From Gammaproteobacteria bacterium MOLA455 (GTDB lineage Bacteria > Pseudomonadota > Gammaproteobacteria > Pseudomonadales > Porticoccaceae), in the NCBI GenBank assembly GCA_000511875.1, contig AZIN01000001.1, positions 625,224-689,223 on the forward strand: 64,000 nt of DNA, in the 5' to 3' direction. Below are positions 8,371 through 18,273 of this stretch, one piece after another. How positions within the stretch are numbered: position 1 is the first letter of the stretch; every line of letters begins with the position of its first letter. The notes beneath the pieces are model-generated. The model did no database searches, was not told where the DNA came from, and was given only the letters and a program-made list of their open reading frames with translations. Made by a program: the position numbers and the translations under genes.

Positions 8371-9153
8371 ATGGACTTGGATTTCCACTGGTATCAGTAC
8401 GCACTGATTGTTATCGTCTTTATCTGGAGCGGCTTTGTGCGCGCCGGATTTGGCTTTGGCGGCGCGCTGTTTACTATTCCCTTTCTACTGCTTATCCACA
8501 ATGATCCGCTATTTTTTCTGCCGATTATCTCCCTTCATTTATTGTTTTTTGCAGCCCTAACACTGCTCTTATCCAATCGCGCCGCTGCCTCGGGAGAACA
8601 GCCTGAGGTGCTCCAAGCCACCATTAACTGGCCCTTTGTACGCTACGCCTTACTGATAATGCTGATTCCGAAACTGGCCGGTGTTTTGGGCCTATTGATT
8701 TTGCCCAGCAACCTGATGAACGGCATTATCTTTTTGCTAATTGGCGCCTATGCCATCACCTACATCGTCGGCAGGCCACTGCAGAGCAACAGCCGCCTGC
8801 TGGATACGGTCTTTCTGATACTGGGCGCCTATATCAGCGGCACCTCCCTGATCGGCGGACCACTAGTGATTGCCGTGGCCATGCGCCATATCCAAGCCCA
8901 TGAGTTTCGCAATACGCTTTTTGTGCTCTGGTTTGTGCTCGTCAGCATCAAGCTCTTTGCCTTTGCCCTAGCAGGAGTCGATCTTCAGCTAATGGCGTCA
9001 CTCTGGTTGCTACCCTTTGCCGGAATCGGTCATCTGGTCGGACAAAAATTCCATCAGCGCCTGCTGCAAGCCAGCAATGCGCGCTTTTATCAAATTCTCG
9101 GATGGGTCCTGTTGAGCACTAGTCTAGTGGGGCTCCTGCAGATCCTGGTTTAG
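8371..9153 (+). CDS. TauE/SafE family sulfite/organosulfonate exporter (copy 1)
   Basis: 260 residues made almost entirely of hydrophobic helices (about eight). The N-terminal motif FIWSGFVRAGFGFGGALFTIPFLLL is the TauE/SafE pattern of a glycine-rich first repeat, and a second repeat with GTSLIGGPLVIAVAM lies around residues 155-170. These proteins export sulfite, sulfoacetate and similar anions across the inner membrane. The transported anion cannot be told from sequence. The gene follows slyD closely. It differs clearly from the second TauE/SafE copy at 38335-39093. Confidence 0.85.
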   Translation: MDLDFHWYQYALIVIVFIWSGFVRAGFGFGGALFTIPFLLLIHNDPLFFLPIISLHLLFFAALTLLLSNRAAASGEQPEVLQATINWPFVRYALLIMLIPKLAGVLGLLILPSNLMNGIIFLLIGAYAITYIVGRPLQSNSRLLDTVFLILGAYISGTSLIGGPLVIAVAMRHIQAHEFRNTLFVLWFVLVSIKLFAFALAGVDLQLMASLWLLPFAGIGHLVGQKFHQRLLQASNARFYQILGWVLLSTSLVGLLQILV

Positions 9154-9220
9154 CGTCATCAGGCATAAAAATTGACTACTATTAAGCGAATAACCCTTAA
9201 GAAGCAGTGAGCCGGTTTTT

Positions 9221-10468
9221 ATGTTATCGACAATTGTGCGTCTTCTATTGCCGCTAACCTGCGCGGTGGCCGCTTTACTGTTACGTTACCTACATGCCGA
9301 TCACCCCCTAAACAGCAACAACCAACTAGACTTTTTACTCCTGCAGCTACCCTATATTTTACTCGGGCTGGCAACCCTGTTGGCGCTCCTCAGTAATCAT
9401 GCGCTGGAGGCAGGCATTAGCATCAGTCTGCTATGTGCCTATTGGCTGATTCAAACTTATCTGCAGTCGCCGCTAAACGGCCAGCCCGCCAGTCAGGTTT
9501 TTTATTTGCTAACCTTGCTCAGCCCGGCGCTGATGATTACCTATGCACTGCTGCCACAGAGCAACTGCCTGCAGCTACAGGCATTGCTGCCGATACTGCT
9601 AGCGCCATTGATTGTTCTTGTGGTCGCTGGCCTATTGGCAATCAATCAGCAGCTGTTTTCAACCTCAGCCAGCAGTGCTCTGAGCAACGGCCTTATGGGT
9701 AGCTACCTCTCAGCCCTGAGTTGGCTCCTCTATTTTACTGCCATCGGCCTATCCCTAGGCTTAAGCGTCTATCGGCAGCAGAGCATTGACAATTCCGTGC
9801 TCGGCTGTTCGCTGATGAGCCTAATTACCTATGGCTGGATCCAGCTCAATAGCATCTCGGCGTTTATGTTTTCCGGCATGGGTCTGCTGCTGGCGATCAA
9901 TCTCACTGTGAGCCTATTACAGATAGGCTACCGTGATGATCTAACCCAGATTGGCAATCGCCGCGCCCTGCAACAGACCGCCAAGACATTGCGCGGGCCC
10001 TATGCTGTGGCCATGGTGGATGCGGATTATTTTAAGAAAATCAACGATCAGTTTGGTCATGATCTGGGAGATCAAGCGCTGCGAGTGATTGCCAGTCTAC
10101 TCAAACAAACCGCTGAGGGCGGCAAACCGTTTCGCTATGGAGGTGAGGAGTTCTGTCTGCTATTTAAGGGTAAAAGCCAACAGGACGTATTGGATGCTCT
10201 GGAAGCCTGCCGTCAAGCCATAGCCAACTACGACATGGTAGTGCGGGATAAACAGCATCGTCCAAAAAAACTCAAAGAGGGGCAGACCAGGCGCGGCGCC
10301 AGCAGGCGAAAAAGTAATTTGCGTCTGACTGTGAGTATTGGCGTTGCCAGCAGTGACAGCGCAAATCTAAACGGCAGTTTTAATCCATTTGAACAGGTTT
10401 TAAAAAGTGCCGACCAGGCCCTCTATAAGGCCAAAGCATCAGGCCGAAACTGCATTCAGGCGGCCTGA
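9221..10468 (+). CDS. Membrane diguanylate cyclase (GGDEF)
   Basis: 415 residues. The first ~240 are hydrophobic, with roughly seven to eight membrane helices, a sensor region of unknown ligand. The C-terminal GGDEF domain begins at DDLTQIGNRRAL and has the active site GGEEF (residues 307-311), an accepted active variant. There is no RxxD inhibitory site five residues upstream, so product feedback inhibition is unlikely. A basic insertion rich in Lys/Arg (around residues 345-370) interrupts the domain before the SIGVASS strand. It makes the second messenger c-di-GMP from two GTP. ATG has GTGAG upstream. Confidence 0.9.
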   Translation: MLSTIVRLLLPLTCAVAALLLRYLHADHPLNSNNQLDFLLLQLPYILLGLATLLALLSNHALEAGISISLLCAYWLIQTYLQSPLNGQPASQVFYLLTLLSPALMITYALLPQSNCLQLQALLPILLAPLIVLVVAGLLAINQQLFSTSASSALSNGLMGSYLSALSWLLYFTAIGLSLGLSVYRQQSIDNSVLGCSLMSLITYGWIQLNSISAFMFSGMGLLLAINLTVSLLQIGYRDDLTQIGNRRALQQTAKTLRGPYAVAMVDADYFKKINDQFGHDLGDQALRVIASLLKQTAEGGKPFRYGGEEFCLLFKGKSQQDVLDALEACRQAIANYDMVVRDKQHRPKKLKEGQTRRGASRRKSNLRLTVSIGVASSDSANLNGSFNPFEQVLKSADQALYKAKASGRNCIQAA

Positions 10469-10496
10469 TTGTGGTCGAAAATTGCGCTCAAAAAAC

Positions 10497-11165
10497 CTAA
10501 TTATGAAAGGTCGTAGACTGCTCTAAAGCAGCACGATCAGTACGCAGATTGTTGGCGCTGTCAGTATCATCCACATAGCCGAAAGAGAGGCCCATCATCA
10601 ATTTAAAGCGGCTCTCTATACCCAACTCTTCACGAACTAGATCCGGATAACAGCTCACAGAGGTCTGTGGACAAGAACCCAAACCGGCATTTTCTAGCGC
10701 CAGCATCAAAGTCTGAGCATACATACCCGTATCCCCGGCCAGACGAACTGTTTCGGGAAATTCATCGGTGACAAAGATAAAGGCAATATGGGGTGCATCG
10801 AAGAATTCAAAGTTGCGCATCCATGACCAGGCGCGCTTTTCTCTATCTTCCCGGGTGACGCCCTGATGCTCCCAGAGTCCCAATGCAGAACAGATCTGAC
10901 GTTCGCGGTAGTCGCCGGTAAACTTGCCCTGCCAAGGAAAATCTGGATTGCCGCTGGGATCTTTCATCGCCGCCGCTTTCATTTTCTCGCGCATGCGATT
11001 GCAGGCGTCAGCGGACAAAACATGCACATGCCAAGGCTGGACATTGCAGTTGGAGGGTGCCCAGCTGGCCAGTTCAAAAATCTCTTTTAAGGTTTTCTCA
11101 TCCACCGCTTTGGGCAAAAATCCTCGATACGAATGGCGCGCCTTAACCACATCTGCAAATTCCAT
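10497..11165 (-). CDS. Nitroreductase family flavoprotein
   Basis: 222 residues from the ATG at 11165, chosen because GAGGAAGAG precedes it at the right distance; a longer frame begins at 11183 but would swallow that site. Nitroreductase fold motifs are clear: RHSYRGFLPKAV (FMN phosphate binding), ASWAPSNCNVQPW, and the C-terminal GLGSCPQTSVSCYPDLVREELGI. These FMN enzymes use NAD(P)H to reduce nitro groups, quinones or enones. It closely resembles the group including RutE/BluB-distant 'NAD(P)H nitroreductase' proteins. Substrate unknown. Confidence 0.88.
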   Translation of the reverse strand: MEFADVVKARHSYRGFLPKAVDEKTLKEIFELASWAPSNCNVQPWHVHVLSADACNRMREKMKAAAMKDPSGNPDFPWQGKFTGDYRERQICSALGLWEHQGVTREDREKRAWSWMRNFEFFDAPHIAFIFVTDEFPETVRLAGDTGMYAQTLMLALENAGLGSCPQTSVSCYPDLVREELGIESRFKLMMGLSFGYVDDTDSANNLRTDRAALEQSTTFHN

Positions 11166-11269
11166 TATCTCTTCCTCTAACAACCTTATTTGCGCTGGAC
11201 TGTAGCAATGCTGCTGCAGCCTGTCACTTATTTCGACCCTATATTCGGTATTAAAAACTGCGGACGTAA

Positions 11270-11301
11270 AAAAACCCTGCAGAGAACACTGCAGGGTTTT
11301 T
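11270..11301 (-). terminator. Rho-independent terminator after the acyl-CoA dehydrogenase gene
   Basis: An inverted repeat with arms AAAAACCCTGCAG and CTGCAGGGTTTTT around a 6-base loop, 50 bp past the stop codon. Read leftwards it is a GC stem followed by a U run; it is also symmetrical enough to work in the opposite direction. Confidence 0.85.
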
Positions 11302-11351
11302 GAACTGTTGTTTCTAAGCTCTTTTTACGAGCTTTTTTTACCCGTTAGCCT

Positions 11352-13163
11352 CTACTCAAAGTAGCTAGTCGGCATAGCCATCAGGCTTTCAATATTGGCA
11401 CTCAGAGTTTGAGCATGAGCATCGGCTCTGGGCAGCATACGCTCAAAGAAAAACTCTGCACTGTGCAACTTGGATTCTAAGAAGTTTTTATCCCCTTCAC
11501 CGGCAGCTAACTGCTTGTGCGCGGCGAAACTCATCTGCGCCCACATAAAGGCCATGTAGGCATAGCCGGAGTACATCAGGAAGTCCACCGAGGAAGCACC
11601 CACATTGTCTGGGTTTTTCTTCGCTCTCATGGCCATGCGATAAGCCAGATAGCGCCACTTAATCGCTAGCTTGGCAATGGTCCAAGCCTGCTTGCGCATC
11701 TGCTTGGCCTGGGGTGCTTTCTTCCAGGGCAAAAACTGCCCGGCAAAGCTGAGCATCTCGCCGGTAAAGACATTGAGCTGTTTAAACTTGTCCATTAATA
11801 CTTTGCGGCCGACCAGATCCAAGGCCTGAATACCTGTAGTGCCTTCATACAATGTGGCAATGCGGCTGTCGCGAAGAATCTGCTCCATGCCCCACTCTTT
11901 GATATAGCCGTGGCCGCCAAATACCTGGACACCATGGTTGGCTGCTTCAACACCCAACTCAGTGATAAAACCTTTCAAAATGGGGGTACAAAAACCCAAG
12001 CGGACTTCCGCAGCATCGCGCTCCGCTTGACTGTTGCCGGCACGGTAGACATCGGCAAACTGGCTGGCGTAAGTCACCATGGCACGCCCGCCCTCGGCAA
12101 TAACCCGCTGGGTCAGCAACATGCGACGGACATCTGGGTGCTCGACAATGGCGTCAGCTGGGCCATCTGGATTCTTGACACCAGAGATAGACCGCATGGC
12201 CAGACGCTCGCGAGCGTACTTAGCGGCACCCTGATAAGAGCGCTCAGCTGCAGCAGCACCCTGGCTGGCTGTGCCAATACGGGCCACATTCATGTACGTA
12301 AACATCGCCGCCAAGCCCTGATGCGGTTCACCGATCAAAAACCCTTTGGCATCATCGAAGTTCAGCACTGCAGTACCGTTTCCGTGAATACCCATCTTGT
12401 GCTCGATAGAGCCACAGCGAACGCCATTGCGCTCTCCAGCAGAGCCATCTTCAGCAACCAGAAACTTGGGAATAATAAACAGCGACAGACCTTTGGTGCC
12501 CTTGGGCGAATCCGGCAACTTGGCCAGCACAATGTGGACAATATTTTCAGTCAGGTCATGCTCACCAGCACTGATAAAAATCTTCGTGCCATTGACCTTA
12601 TAGCTGCCGTCATCATTGGGCACAGCTTTGGTTTTCATCAACCCAAGATCAGTACCACAGTGAGGCTCGGTGAGGCACATAGTGCCACTCCAGACGCCGC
12701 TGATCAGCTTGACCAAATAGTCTTGCTTCTGCTGCTCAGTACCGCTGGTTTCAAGAGTTGCAACCGCGCCTTCACTGAGACCCGGATACATGGCCCAAGC
12801 CCAGTTGGCAGTGGTCATCATTTCATTGATAGCGATACCAATAGACGACGGCAAGCCCTGGCCACCCATTTCGGTGCTGCCAGTCAACGTGGTCCAGCCA
12901 GCTTCAATAAACGTCTGATAGGCCTCTTTAAAGCCTGCAGGTGTGGTAACTACACCATCATCCCAAGTACAGCCAACGTCGCCGCTCTGATAGATCGGCG
13001 CCAATTCGTTTTCACAGAACTTAGCTGCTTGGGTAAAGATCGCCTCCACCATATCAGTGGTGGCTTCGCCTCCGCCCTGCACGTCTTTGTATTTGCTCTG
13101 CATGTCGAGCACATCATTGAACAGAAACAGGTAATCATTTACCGGGACTTTATAATCAGGCAT
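11352..13163 (-). CDS. Acyl-CoA dehydrogenase (large, ~600-residue type)
   Basis: 603 residues. Acyl-CoA dehydrogenase motifs: WTTLTGSTEMGGQGLP near the N-terminus, SGTMCLTEPHCGTDLG (FAD/substrate motif), NGTKIFISAGEH, and GGHGYIKEWGMEQILRDSRIATLYEGTTGIQALDLVGRKV carrying the catalytic-loop and FAD contacts. An extra C-terminal helical domain of ~130 residues marks the long form used for medium or long-chain acyl-CoA, as in the proteobacterial FadE-like DmdC/AcdB group. Start supported by AGGAG 9 bp upstream. It lies 10 bp after the MaoC-like gene; the pair is probably one operon for fatty-acid or acyl-CoA oxidation. Confidence 0.92.
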   Translation of the reverse strand: MPDYKVPVNDYLFLFNDVLDMQSKYKDVQGGGEATTDMVEAIFTQAAKFCENELAPIYQSGDVGCTWDDGVVTTPAGFKEAYQTFIEAGWTTLTGSTEMGGQGLPSSIGIAINEMMTTANWAWAMYPGLSEGAVATLETSGTEQQKQDYLVKLISGVWSGTMCLTEPHCGTDLGLMKTKAVPNDDGSYKVNGTKIFISAGEHDLTENIVHIVLAKLPDSPKGTKGLSLFIIPKFLVAEDGSAGERNGVRCGSIEHKMGIHGNGTAVLNFDDAKGFLIGEPHQGLAAMFTYMNVARIGTASQGAAAAERSYQGAAKYARERLAMRSISGVKNPDGPADAIVEHPDVRRMLLTQRVIAEGGRAMVTYASQFADVYRAGNSQAERDAAEVRLGFCTPILKGFITELGVEAANHGVQVFGGHGYIKEWGMEQILRDSRIATLYEGTTGIQALDLVGRKVLMDKFKQLNVFTGEMLSFAGQFLPWKKAPQAKQMRKQAWTIAKLAIKWRYLAYRMAMRAKKNPDNVGASSVDFLMYSGYAYMAFMWAQMSFAAHKQLAAGEGDKNFLESKLHSAEFFFERMLPRADAHAQTLSANIESLMAMPTSYFE

Positions 13164-13173
13164 TACTACGCTC

Positions 13174-14082
13174 CTATGAGATTTGGCCTAGCAAGTGGAG
13201 CACTCCACTTTTTTTATTGGTTAATGAGAAATTCTCACCCTGTTGGTTTACGGCGCTGTTAAAGACTACCTCAGAGGGTAAAAACAATGGTCGGTGAAAT
13301 GCCACATCCACGCTGTAGCCAGACGTCGGCAGCTTTTCTTCAAGTGCGGCCAAACAGCGCGCTTTCGACCACATGCCGTGGGCAATCGCCTGTTTAAAGC
13401 CAAATAATTTAGCGGTGATATCCGAAAGATGAATGGGATTGTAATCAGCCGAAACTTTCGCGTAACGGCGACCAATATCTGCTTCAACGACCCAGTCTTG
13501 GGCATTTCCCTGTGGCGTCACTTCTTGCTGTCGCACTGCAGCTATGCCTGTTTTACAGCGATTCAGGTAAGTTGAGGTGCTAGACCACACCAGCTGATTG
13601 TCCACCAAAGCAGTCACATCTATATCCCACTCGACACCGCGGCTGGTCAGTTCACTGCTACCAATTGTAGCTTTCATACTGATCGACGCCCGCAGATCGA
13701 ACTCTTCCAGCACCGAGATCTGATTGCGCAGATGAACCTGGCCCATGGCTTTCATCGGAAAATCCTGCTGAATCAGCAGATTCAATGCCAGGGGAAAGGA
13801 GAGCATATGCAGATAGGTCGCTGGCAACACTGAGTTATCAGTGAAACCACAGAGTACTCGATAAGCCTGCAAATCATGTTCGCGAATACGCAGGTGATTA
13901 ATCTCTGTGCTCAGGGCCGGCAGCACATCACCGAGCTGATAGTAGCCAGACTTAAACGCCGCGCGACCCAACAGTGAAGGCATATTGGGCAAATGGTCGA
14001 GCATGATGGGCGTCAGGCCAGTATTTTCTGGGTCGCTATGCGTATTGTTGGATTGCGACTTAGGACTATTCATGTTTTTCAT
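13174..14082 (-). CDS. MaoC-like acyl dehydratase (hot-dog) protein
   Basis: About 302 residues from the ATG at 14082 (GGGAGG upstream; ATGs at 14109 and 14073 are alternatives). The C-terminal half has the hydratase-2 motif: YAKVSADYNPIHLSDITAKLFGFKQAIAHGMW, where the Asp and His of DYNPIH are the usual catalytic pair. The N-terminal half is a second, degenerate hot-dog. Likely hydrates a 2-enoyl-CoA in beta-oxidation, which fits the adjacent acyl-CoA dehydrogenase 10 bp downstream. The divergent AraC-type gene across a 145-bp gap is its probable regulator. Chain length preference unknown. Confidence 0.85.
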   Translation of the reverse strand: MKNMNSPKSQSNNTHSDPENTGLTPIMLDHLPNMPSLLGRAAFKSGYYQLGDVLPALSTEINHLRIREHDLQAYRVLCGFTDNSVLPATYLHMLSFPLALNLLIQQDFPMKAMGQVHLRNQISVLEEFDLRASISMKATIGSSELTSRGVEWDIDVTALVDNQLVWSSTSTYLNRCKTGIAAVRQQEVTPQGNAQDWVVEADIGRRYAKVSADYNPIHLSDITAKLFGFKQAIAHGMWSKARCLAALEEKLPTSGYSVDVAFHRPLFLPSEVVFNSAVNQQGENFSLTNKKSGVLHLLGQIS

Positions 14083-14227
14083 TCTGCTTGAAACCTCCCT
14101 GGTAATCATTGGCAGTAATAAAACTCTATATTGTCATTTCGGCCAATCGTGTATGATAGAGGCCTTCGTCAATATCTTAACGCCTTAAAAAGTCGTCAAG
14201 AATCATTAAGAGTCAGTAGGTAAGTGT

Positions 14228-15235
14228 ATGCCAGGTTTAACCGATGCGGGAACTTTAGTCAGACTGGCATATCAAGGTTTAGCCAATCTGGGTGTCGACG
14301 CCGACGCCGTGCTGCGCCGCAGTGGATTGGATCCCGAGCAACTCTACCAAAGTAACCTGCGCACTCAATTCTCGGGCCAACCGCTTTTTTGGAAAGCCGC
14401 GGTGGAGCTTTCCGGAGACCCCTGTATCGGCCTCCACCTGGGGGAGAAAATGCCTGTCTATAAGGGCCAGATTCTCGAGTATCTATTTCTCAGTAGCGCC
14501 ACCTTTGGCGATGGCCTGCGCCGGGTAATTAGTTATCAGCGGCTGATCAGTGATGCGCTCCACGGTCAGCTCAGCGAACAGCCAAGGCCCTGCCTGACCA
14601 GCTATTTTACCGAACATCAATACGCCACATCCCATTTGGCTGAAGCCATGGTGTTGGGGCTGATTAAATCCTTTCAAGCAGTTACCGACGGCGCGTTCAA
14701 GGCGGAAAAAATTGTCTTTAACCATCACCCCAATACGGACCTAGCCGAGTATCAGCGTATATTTCAGTGCGAGGTAGAGTTTAATGCGCCCTCATTTCAA
14801 CTCTACTTTTCTCCGGAGATACTCAACTACCGCTCGCTGAATGCGGAGCCCGAGCTACTCAACTTGCACGTTAAGGCCGCCGACCAGCATCTGGCTCGAT
14901 TGCAGCAGCAGGATTTTGTTCGTTTGGTACGCACGCAGATTGCCGCCCTACTGGAAAGTGCTGAGGTGACTTTGGAGCGAGTTGCCGACCAGCTCGATAT
15001 TACCCCGCGCAATCTCAGACATCAGCTCAATATAGCTGACACCAGCTTTCAAAGACTGCTCAACGACCATCGTCGTTCATTGGCCAAACGATTGCTGTCG
15101 AGAACCGACGAAGAGATCAGTGAAATTGTCTATCTCACCGGCTTCTCTGAACCCAGTACCTTTTATCGTGCTTTTAAACGCTGGGAGGGAACCACCCCTA
15201 TTGAGTATCGCAGGCGGACCAAAGCCAACATTTAA
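14228..15235 (+). CDS. AraC-family transcriptional regulator with arabinose-binding-like N-terminal domain
   Basis: 335 residues. The N-terminal ~200 residues match the Arabinose_bd-type domain of OruR/ArgR-like AraC regulators (LVRLAYQGLANLGVDADAVLRRSGLD). The C-terminal AraC DNA-binding domain has two helix-turn-helix units: LERVADQLDITPRNLRHQL and ISEIVYLTGFSEPSTFYRAFKRWEGTTPIEYR (around residues 250-330). Divergent from the MaoC-acyl-CoA dehydrogenase operon, so it probably controls it in response to a fatty acid-derived ligand. That target is inferred from position. Confidence 0.9.
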   Translation: MPGLTDAGTLVRLAYQGLANLGVDADAVLRRSGLDPEQLYQSNLRTQFSGQPLFWKAAVELSGDPCIGLHLGEKMPVYKGQILEYLFLSSATFGDGLRRVISYQRLISDALHGQLSEQPRPCLTSYFTEHQYATSHLAEAMVLGLIKSFQAVTDGAFKAEKIVFNHHPNTDLAEYQRIFQCEVEFNAPSFQLYFSPEILNYRSLNAEPELLNLHVKAADQHLARLQQQDFVRLVRTQIAALLESAEVTLERVADQLDITPRNLRHQLNIADTSFQRLLNDHRRSLAKRLLSRTDEEISEIVYLTGFSEPSTFYRAFKRWEGTTPIEYRRRTKANI

Positions 15236-15355
15236 AATGAAGAGCCAAAGCCAGCAACTATTGCCCGGCGGCATTTCCCCCACCAGCCACATGCAGTAGA
15301 ATGCAGCTGGTTGAATTTTTCTACCTCACAGAGCAATCCACAGAGCAAAGCCCCT

Positions 15356-18268
15356 ATGACCCAACATCCAGCGTTTGAGCTTTTGCGCGAGCAAGAGATA
15401 CCGTCCCTTAATGTCTGCTACCAAGAATATCGTCACCGAGTTACAGGTGCGCAACATATTCACCTCGCGGCCGATAATAAAGAGAATGTATTTCTCGTCG
15501 CTCTGCGCACTGTGCCTATGGACTCCACTGGCGTAGCGCATATCCTCGAGCACACCGCGCTCTGTGGCAGTGAAAAATATCCGGTGCGAGACCCCTTCTT
15601 TATGATGATCCGACGCTCACTCAATACCTTTATGAATGCCTTCACCAGTTCTGACTGGACTGCTTATCCCTTTGCCAGCCAGAACAAAAAAGACTTTAAC
15701 AACCTGCTCGACGTGTATCTGGATTCGGTATTTTTTGCCCGCCTGGATCCCTTGGACTTTGCCCAGGAAGGCCATCGTTTAGAGTTTGCCGATGCAACCG
15801 ATGCCAGCTCCGAACTGACCTATAAAGGTGTAGTGTTCAATGAAATGAAAGGCGCTATGAGCTCGATCAACTCGACCCTGTGGCAGACCATGAGCAAGCA
15901 CCTCTATCCCACCAGCACCTACCACTACAACAGTGGCGGCGAGCCAGCGGATATTCCAAATCTGAGCTACGAGCAATTTAAGGCCTTCTACAAGACGCAC
16001 TATCACCCGAGCAACGCGATCTTTATTACGTTTGGCGATATTGCTGCCGCCGAACACCAAGCGACCTTTGAAACCAATGCCCTGAGTCGCTTTGAAAAGC
16101 TCGACTGCCATATAGCCGTGACCGACGAACAGCGTTACACCAGTCCACAGTATTTCGAAGAGTTCTACGCCGCCGATGACCAAGAGCCATTGCAGGACCA
16201 CACCCATATAGTCATATCCTGGCTGCTCGGGGATTCAACCGACCTAGAAGCCACTATGCAGGCGCGCCTTCTCGCCAGCGTGCTCCTCGACAATAGCGGT
16301 TCGCCATTACTGAAAGCCCTGGAAACCACTGATCTGGGCACTTCGCCCTCGCCCATGTGCGGCCTCGAAGATTCCCAGAAAGAGCTGTGTTTTGCCTGTG
16401 GTGTCGAAGGCTCCAATCCTGAGCAAGCAGATGCAGTGGAAAAACTGATTCTCGATGTACTGCAAGATGTGGCCGACAATGGCCTGCCCCTGGAACAGGT
16501 GGCTGCCAGTCTGCACCAGTTGGAACTGTCTCAGCGTGAAGTGTCTGGTGGTGGCTATCCCTATGGTCTCAACTTAATTCTCACCTCACTGACCAGCGCC
16601 ACTCATCGCGGCGATCCGGTGGCGCTGTTAAATCTGGATCCGGTATTAGAAAAGCTGCAGCAGCAGATCCAAGATCCAGAGTTTATTAAGTCTCTGGCGC
16701 AGAATTTGCTGATCAATAACCAGCACCGTATTCGTCTGGTGATGAAGCCCGATCACCAGCTGGCCAACAGCAAAGATCAGGCCGAGAAAGATCAGCTGGC
16801 AGCCATTCAGGCCAAGCTGAGCGACGGCGAAAAACAGGCCATAGTGGAAAGAGCCGCAGCCCTTAAACAACGCCAAGAAATGGAAGAGAACCTGGATATT
16901 TTGCCCAAGGTGGGCATTGAAGATGTGCCAGTGGATATTGCCTATGCCGAGCGTCAAAGTGTCGATAGCGCACCATTGCCCCTAACCAGTTATAGCGCTG
17001 GCACCAATGGCCTCGCCTATCAGCAGATCATTATGCCGATGCCCGCTCTAACTCAAAAGCAGATGGATCTGCTGCCCCTCTACAGCACCTGTGTAACTGA
17101 AATGGGCGTTGGCAACAGAGACTACCAGGCCACTCAGCTATGGCACTCCAGCGTGGTGGGCTCCTATTCCGCCTCTGCCTCAGTGCGCAGTGACAAAGAT
17201 CACTTGGATCAACTACACGGCAATATTAGCTTCTCGGCCAAAGGTCTGGCCCGCAACCAAAGCGCCATGAGCGATCTGATGCATGAGTCGATGCAAAATA
17301 CGCGCTTTGATGAGCTCTCGCGACTGCGAGAACTGGTGTCGCAGATACGCACTCACCGTGAGTCGTCAATTGTCGGCAGTGGTCATGTTCTGGCGATGAC
17401 TGCAGCGGCCAGCGGTCTCTCAGCCAATGCCTATTTAAACCAGCGTTGGGGCGGCATGAGTGGCCTGGCACAGATTAAAGCGCTCGACCAGAGCCTTGAG
17501 ACCCAAGCCGGTCTAGAGTCTCTCGCAGCCCAGCTGGAAGAGATTCATCAGCTGGTGCTGGGTCAGCCGCGAGAGTATCTACTGGTGGCCGAAGAACATC
17601 GACTGGAGGGCTTTAAGCAAAGTATCAACCGCACCTTTGGCGGCGACCATCAAATGGCCGCCCTGGCCAATAATCTGATCGACTACCAGCCCACACTGAA
17701 GCCGGTTAAGCACTGCTGGACCGCCAATACTCAGGTGAGCTTCTGTGCCAAAGCCTATGCCACAGTGCCCTCAAGTCATGCTGATTCGGCGGCCCTGACA
17801 GTACTGGGTGGCGTGTTGCGCAATGGCTATCTGCACCGCACCATTCGCGAACAGGGTGGTGCCTACGGTGGTGGCGCATCACAGGATAATCAGTCTGGTG
17901 CATTCCGCTTTTACTCCTACCGCGATCCGCGCATTGAAGGCACATTGACCGACTTCGACGACTCGATTAAATGGCTGATGGACAAACCCCTCGGCGGCGA
18001 TAGCGTCGAAGAAGCCATTTTGGGTGTGATTGGCGGCATGGATAAGCCCGCCTCCCCCGCTGGCGAAGCCATGCAGGCATTTCACGGTGAACTCAACGGT
18101 CGCAGCAAAGCCTCGATCAGTGATTTTCGCAATCGTGTGCTAGCCGTAACTGATGCGGATCTAAAACGGGTTGCGGCTCACTATCTGCGGCCTGAAGTGG
18201 CTCAAACAGCGGTGATTACCAACAGCGATCTGGCCGCTAAAACAGGTCTGGATATTATTGCGGTTTGA
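15356..18268 (+). CDS. M16C zinc metallopeptidase (presequence protease/PreP-like)
   Basis: 970 residues from the ATG at 15356; an in-frame TTG at 15311 would add 15 unlikely residues. The inverted zinc motif HxxEH is HILEH at residues 62-66, within AHILEHTALCGSEKYPVRDPFF, and the distal glutamate lies in YKGVVFNEMKGAMSS, both typical of PreP/Cym1 proteins. Four M16 repeats are expected from the length, and the C-terminal RTIREQGGAYGGGAS segment is the conserved R/Y substrate site. It degrades unfolded peptides of moderate length. cmoA starts 5 bp after its stop, so they are probably co-transcribed. Confidence 0.92.
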   Translation: MTQHPAFELLREQEIPSLNVCYQEYRHRVTGAQHIHLAADNKENVFLVALRTVPMDSTGVAHILEHTALCGSEKYPVRDPFFMMIRRSLNTFMNAFTSSDWTAYPFASQNKKDFNNLLDVYLDSVFFARLDPLDFAQEGHRLEFADATDASSELTYKGVVFNEMKGAMSSINSTLWQTMSKHLYPTSTYHYNSGGEPADIPNLSYEQFKAFYKTHYHPSNAIFITFGDIAAAEHQATFETNALSRFEKLDCHIAVTDEQRYTSPQYFEEFYAADDQEPLQDHTHIVISWLLGDSTDLEATMQARLLASVLLDNSGSPLLKALETTDLGTSPSPMCGLEDSQKELCFACGVEGSNPEQADAVEKLILDVLQDVADNGLPLEQVAASLHQLELSQREVSGGGYPYGLNLILTSLTSATHRGDPVALLNLDPVLEKLQQQIQDPEFIKSLAQNLLINNQHRIRLVMKPDHQLANSKDQAEKDQLAAIQAKLSDGEKQAIVERAAALKQRQEMEENLDILPKVGIEDVPVDIAYAERQSVDSAPLPLTSYSAGTNGLAYQQIIMPMPALTQKQMDLLPLYSTCVTEMGVGNRDYQATQLWHSSVVGSYSASASVRSDKDHLDQLHGNISFSAKGLARNQSAMSDLMHESMQNTRFDELSRLRELVSQIRTHRESSIVGSGHVLAMTAAASGLSANAYLNQRWGGMSGLAQIKALDQSLETQAGLESLAAQLEEIHQLVLGQPREYLLVAEEHRLEGFKQSINRTFGGDHQMAALANNLIDYQPTLKPVKHCWTANTQVSFCAKAYATVPSSHADSAALTVLGGVLRNGYLHRTIREQGGAYGGGASQDNQSGAFRFYSYRDPRIEGTLTDFDDSIKWLMDKPLGGDSVEEAILGVIGGMDKPASPAGEAMQAFHGELNGRSKASISDFRNRVLAVTDADLKRVAAHYLRPEVAQTAVITNSDLAAKTGLDIIAV

Positions 18269-18273
18269 GCATT

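Noticed and set aside
11910..13262. A 450-residue frame opposite the acyl-CoA dehydrogenase
   Set aside because: A shadow of the high-coding-density gene on the other strand; no recognisable domain.
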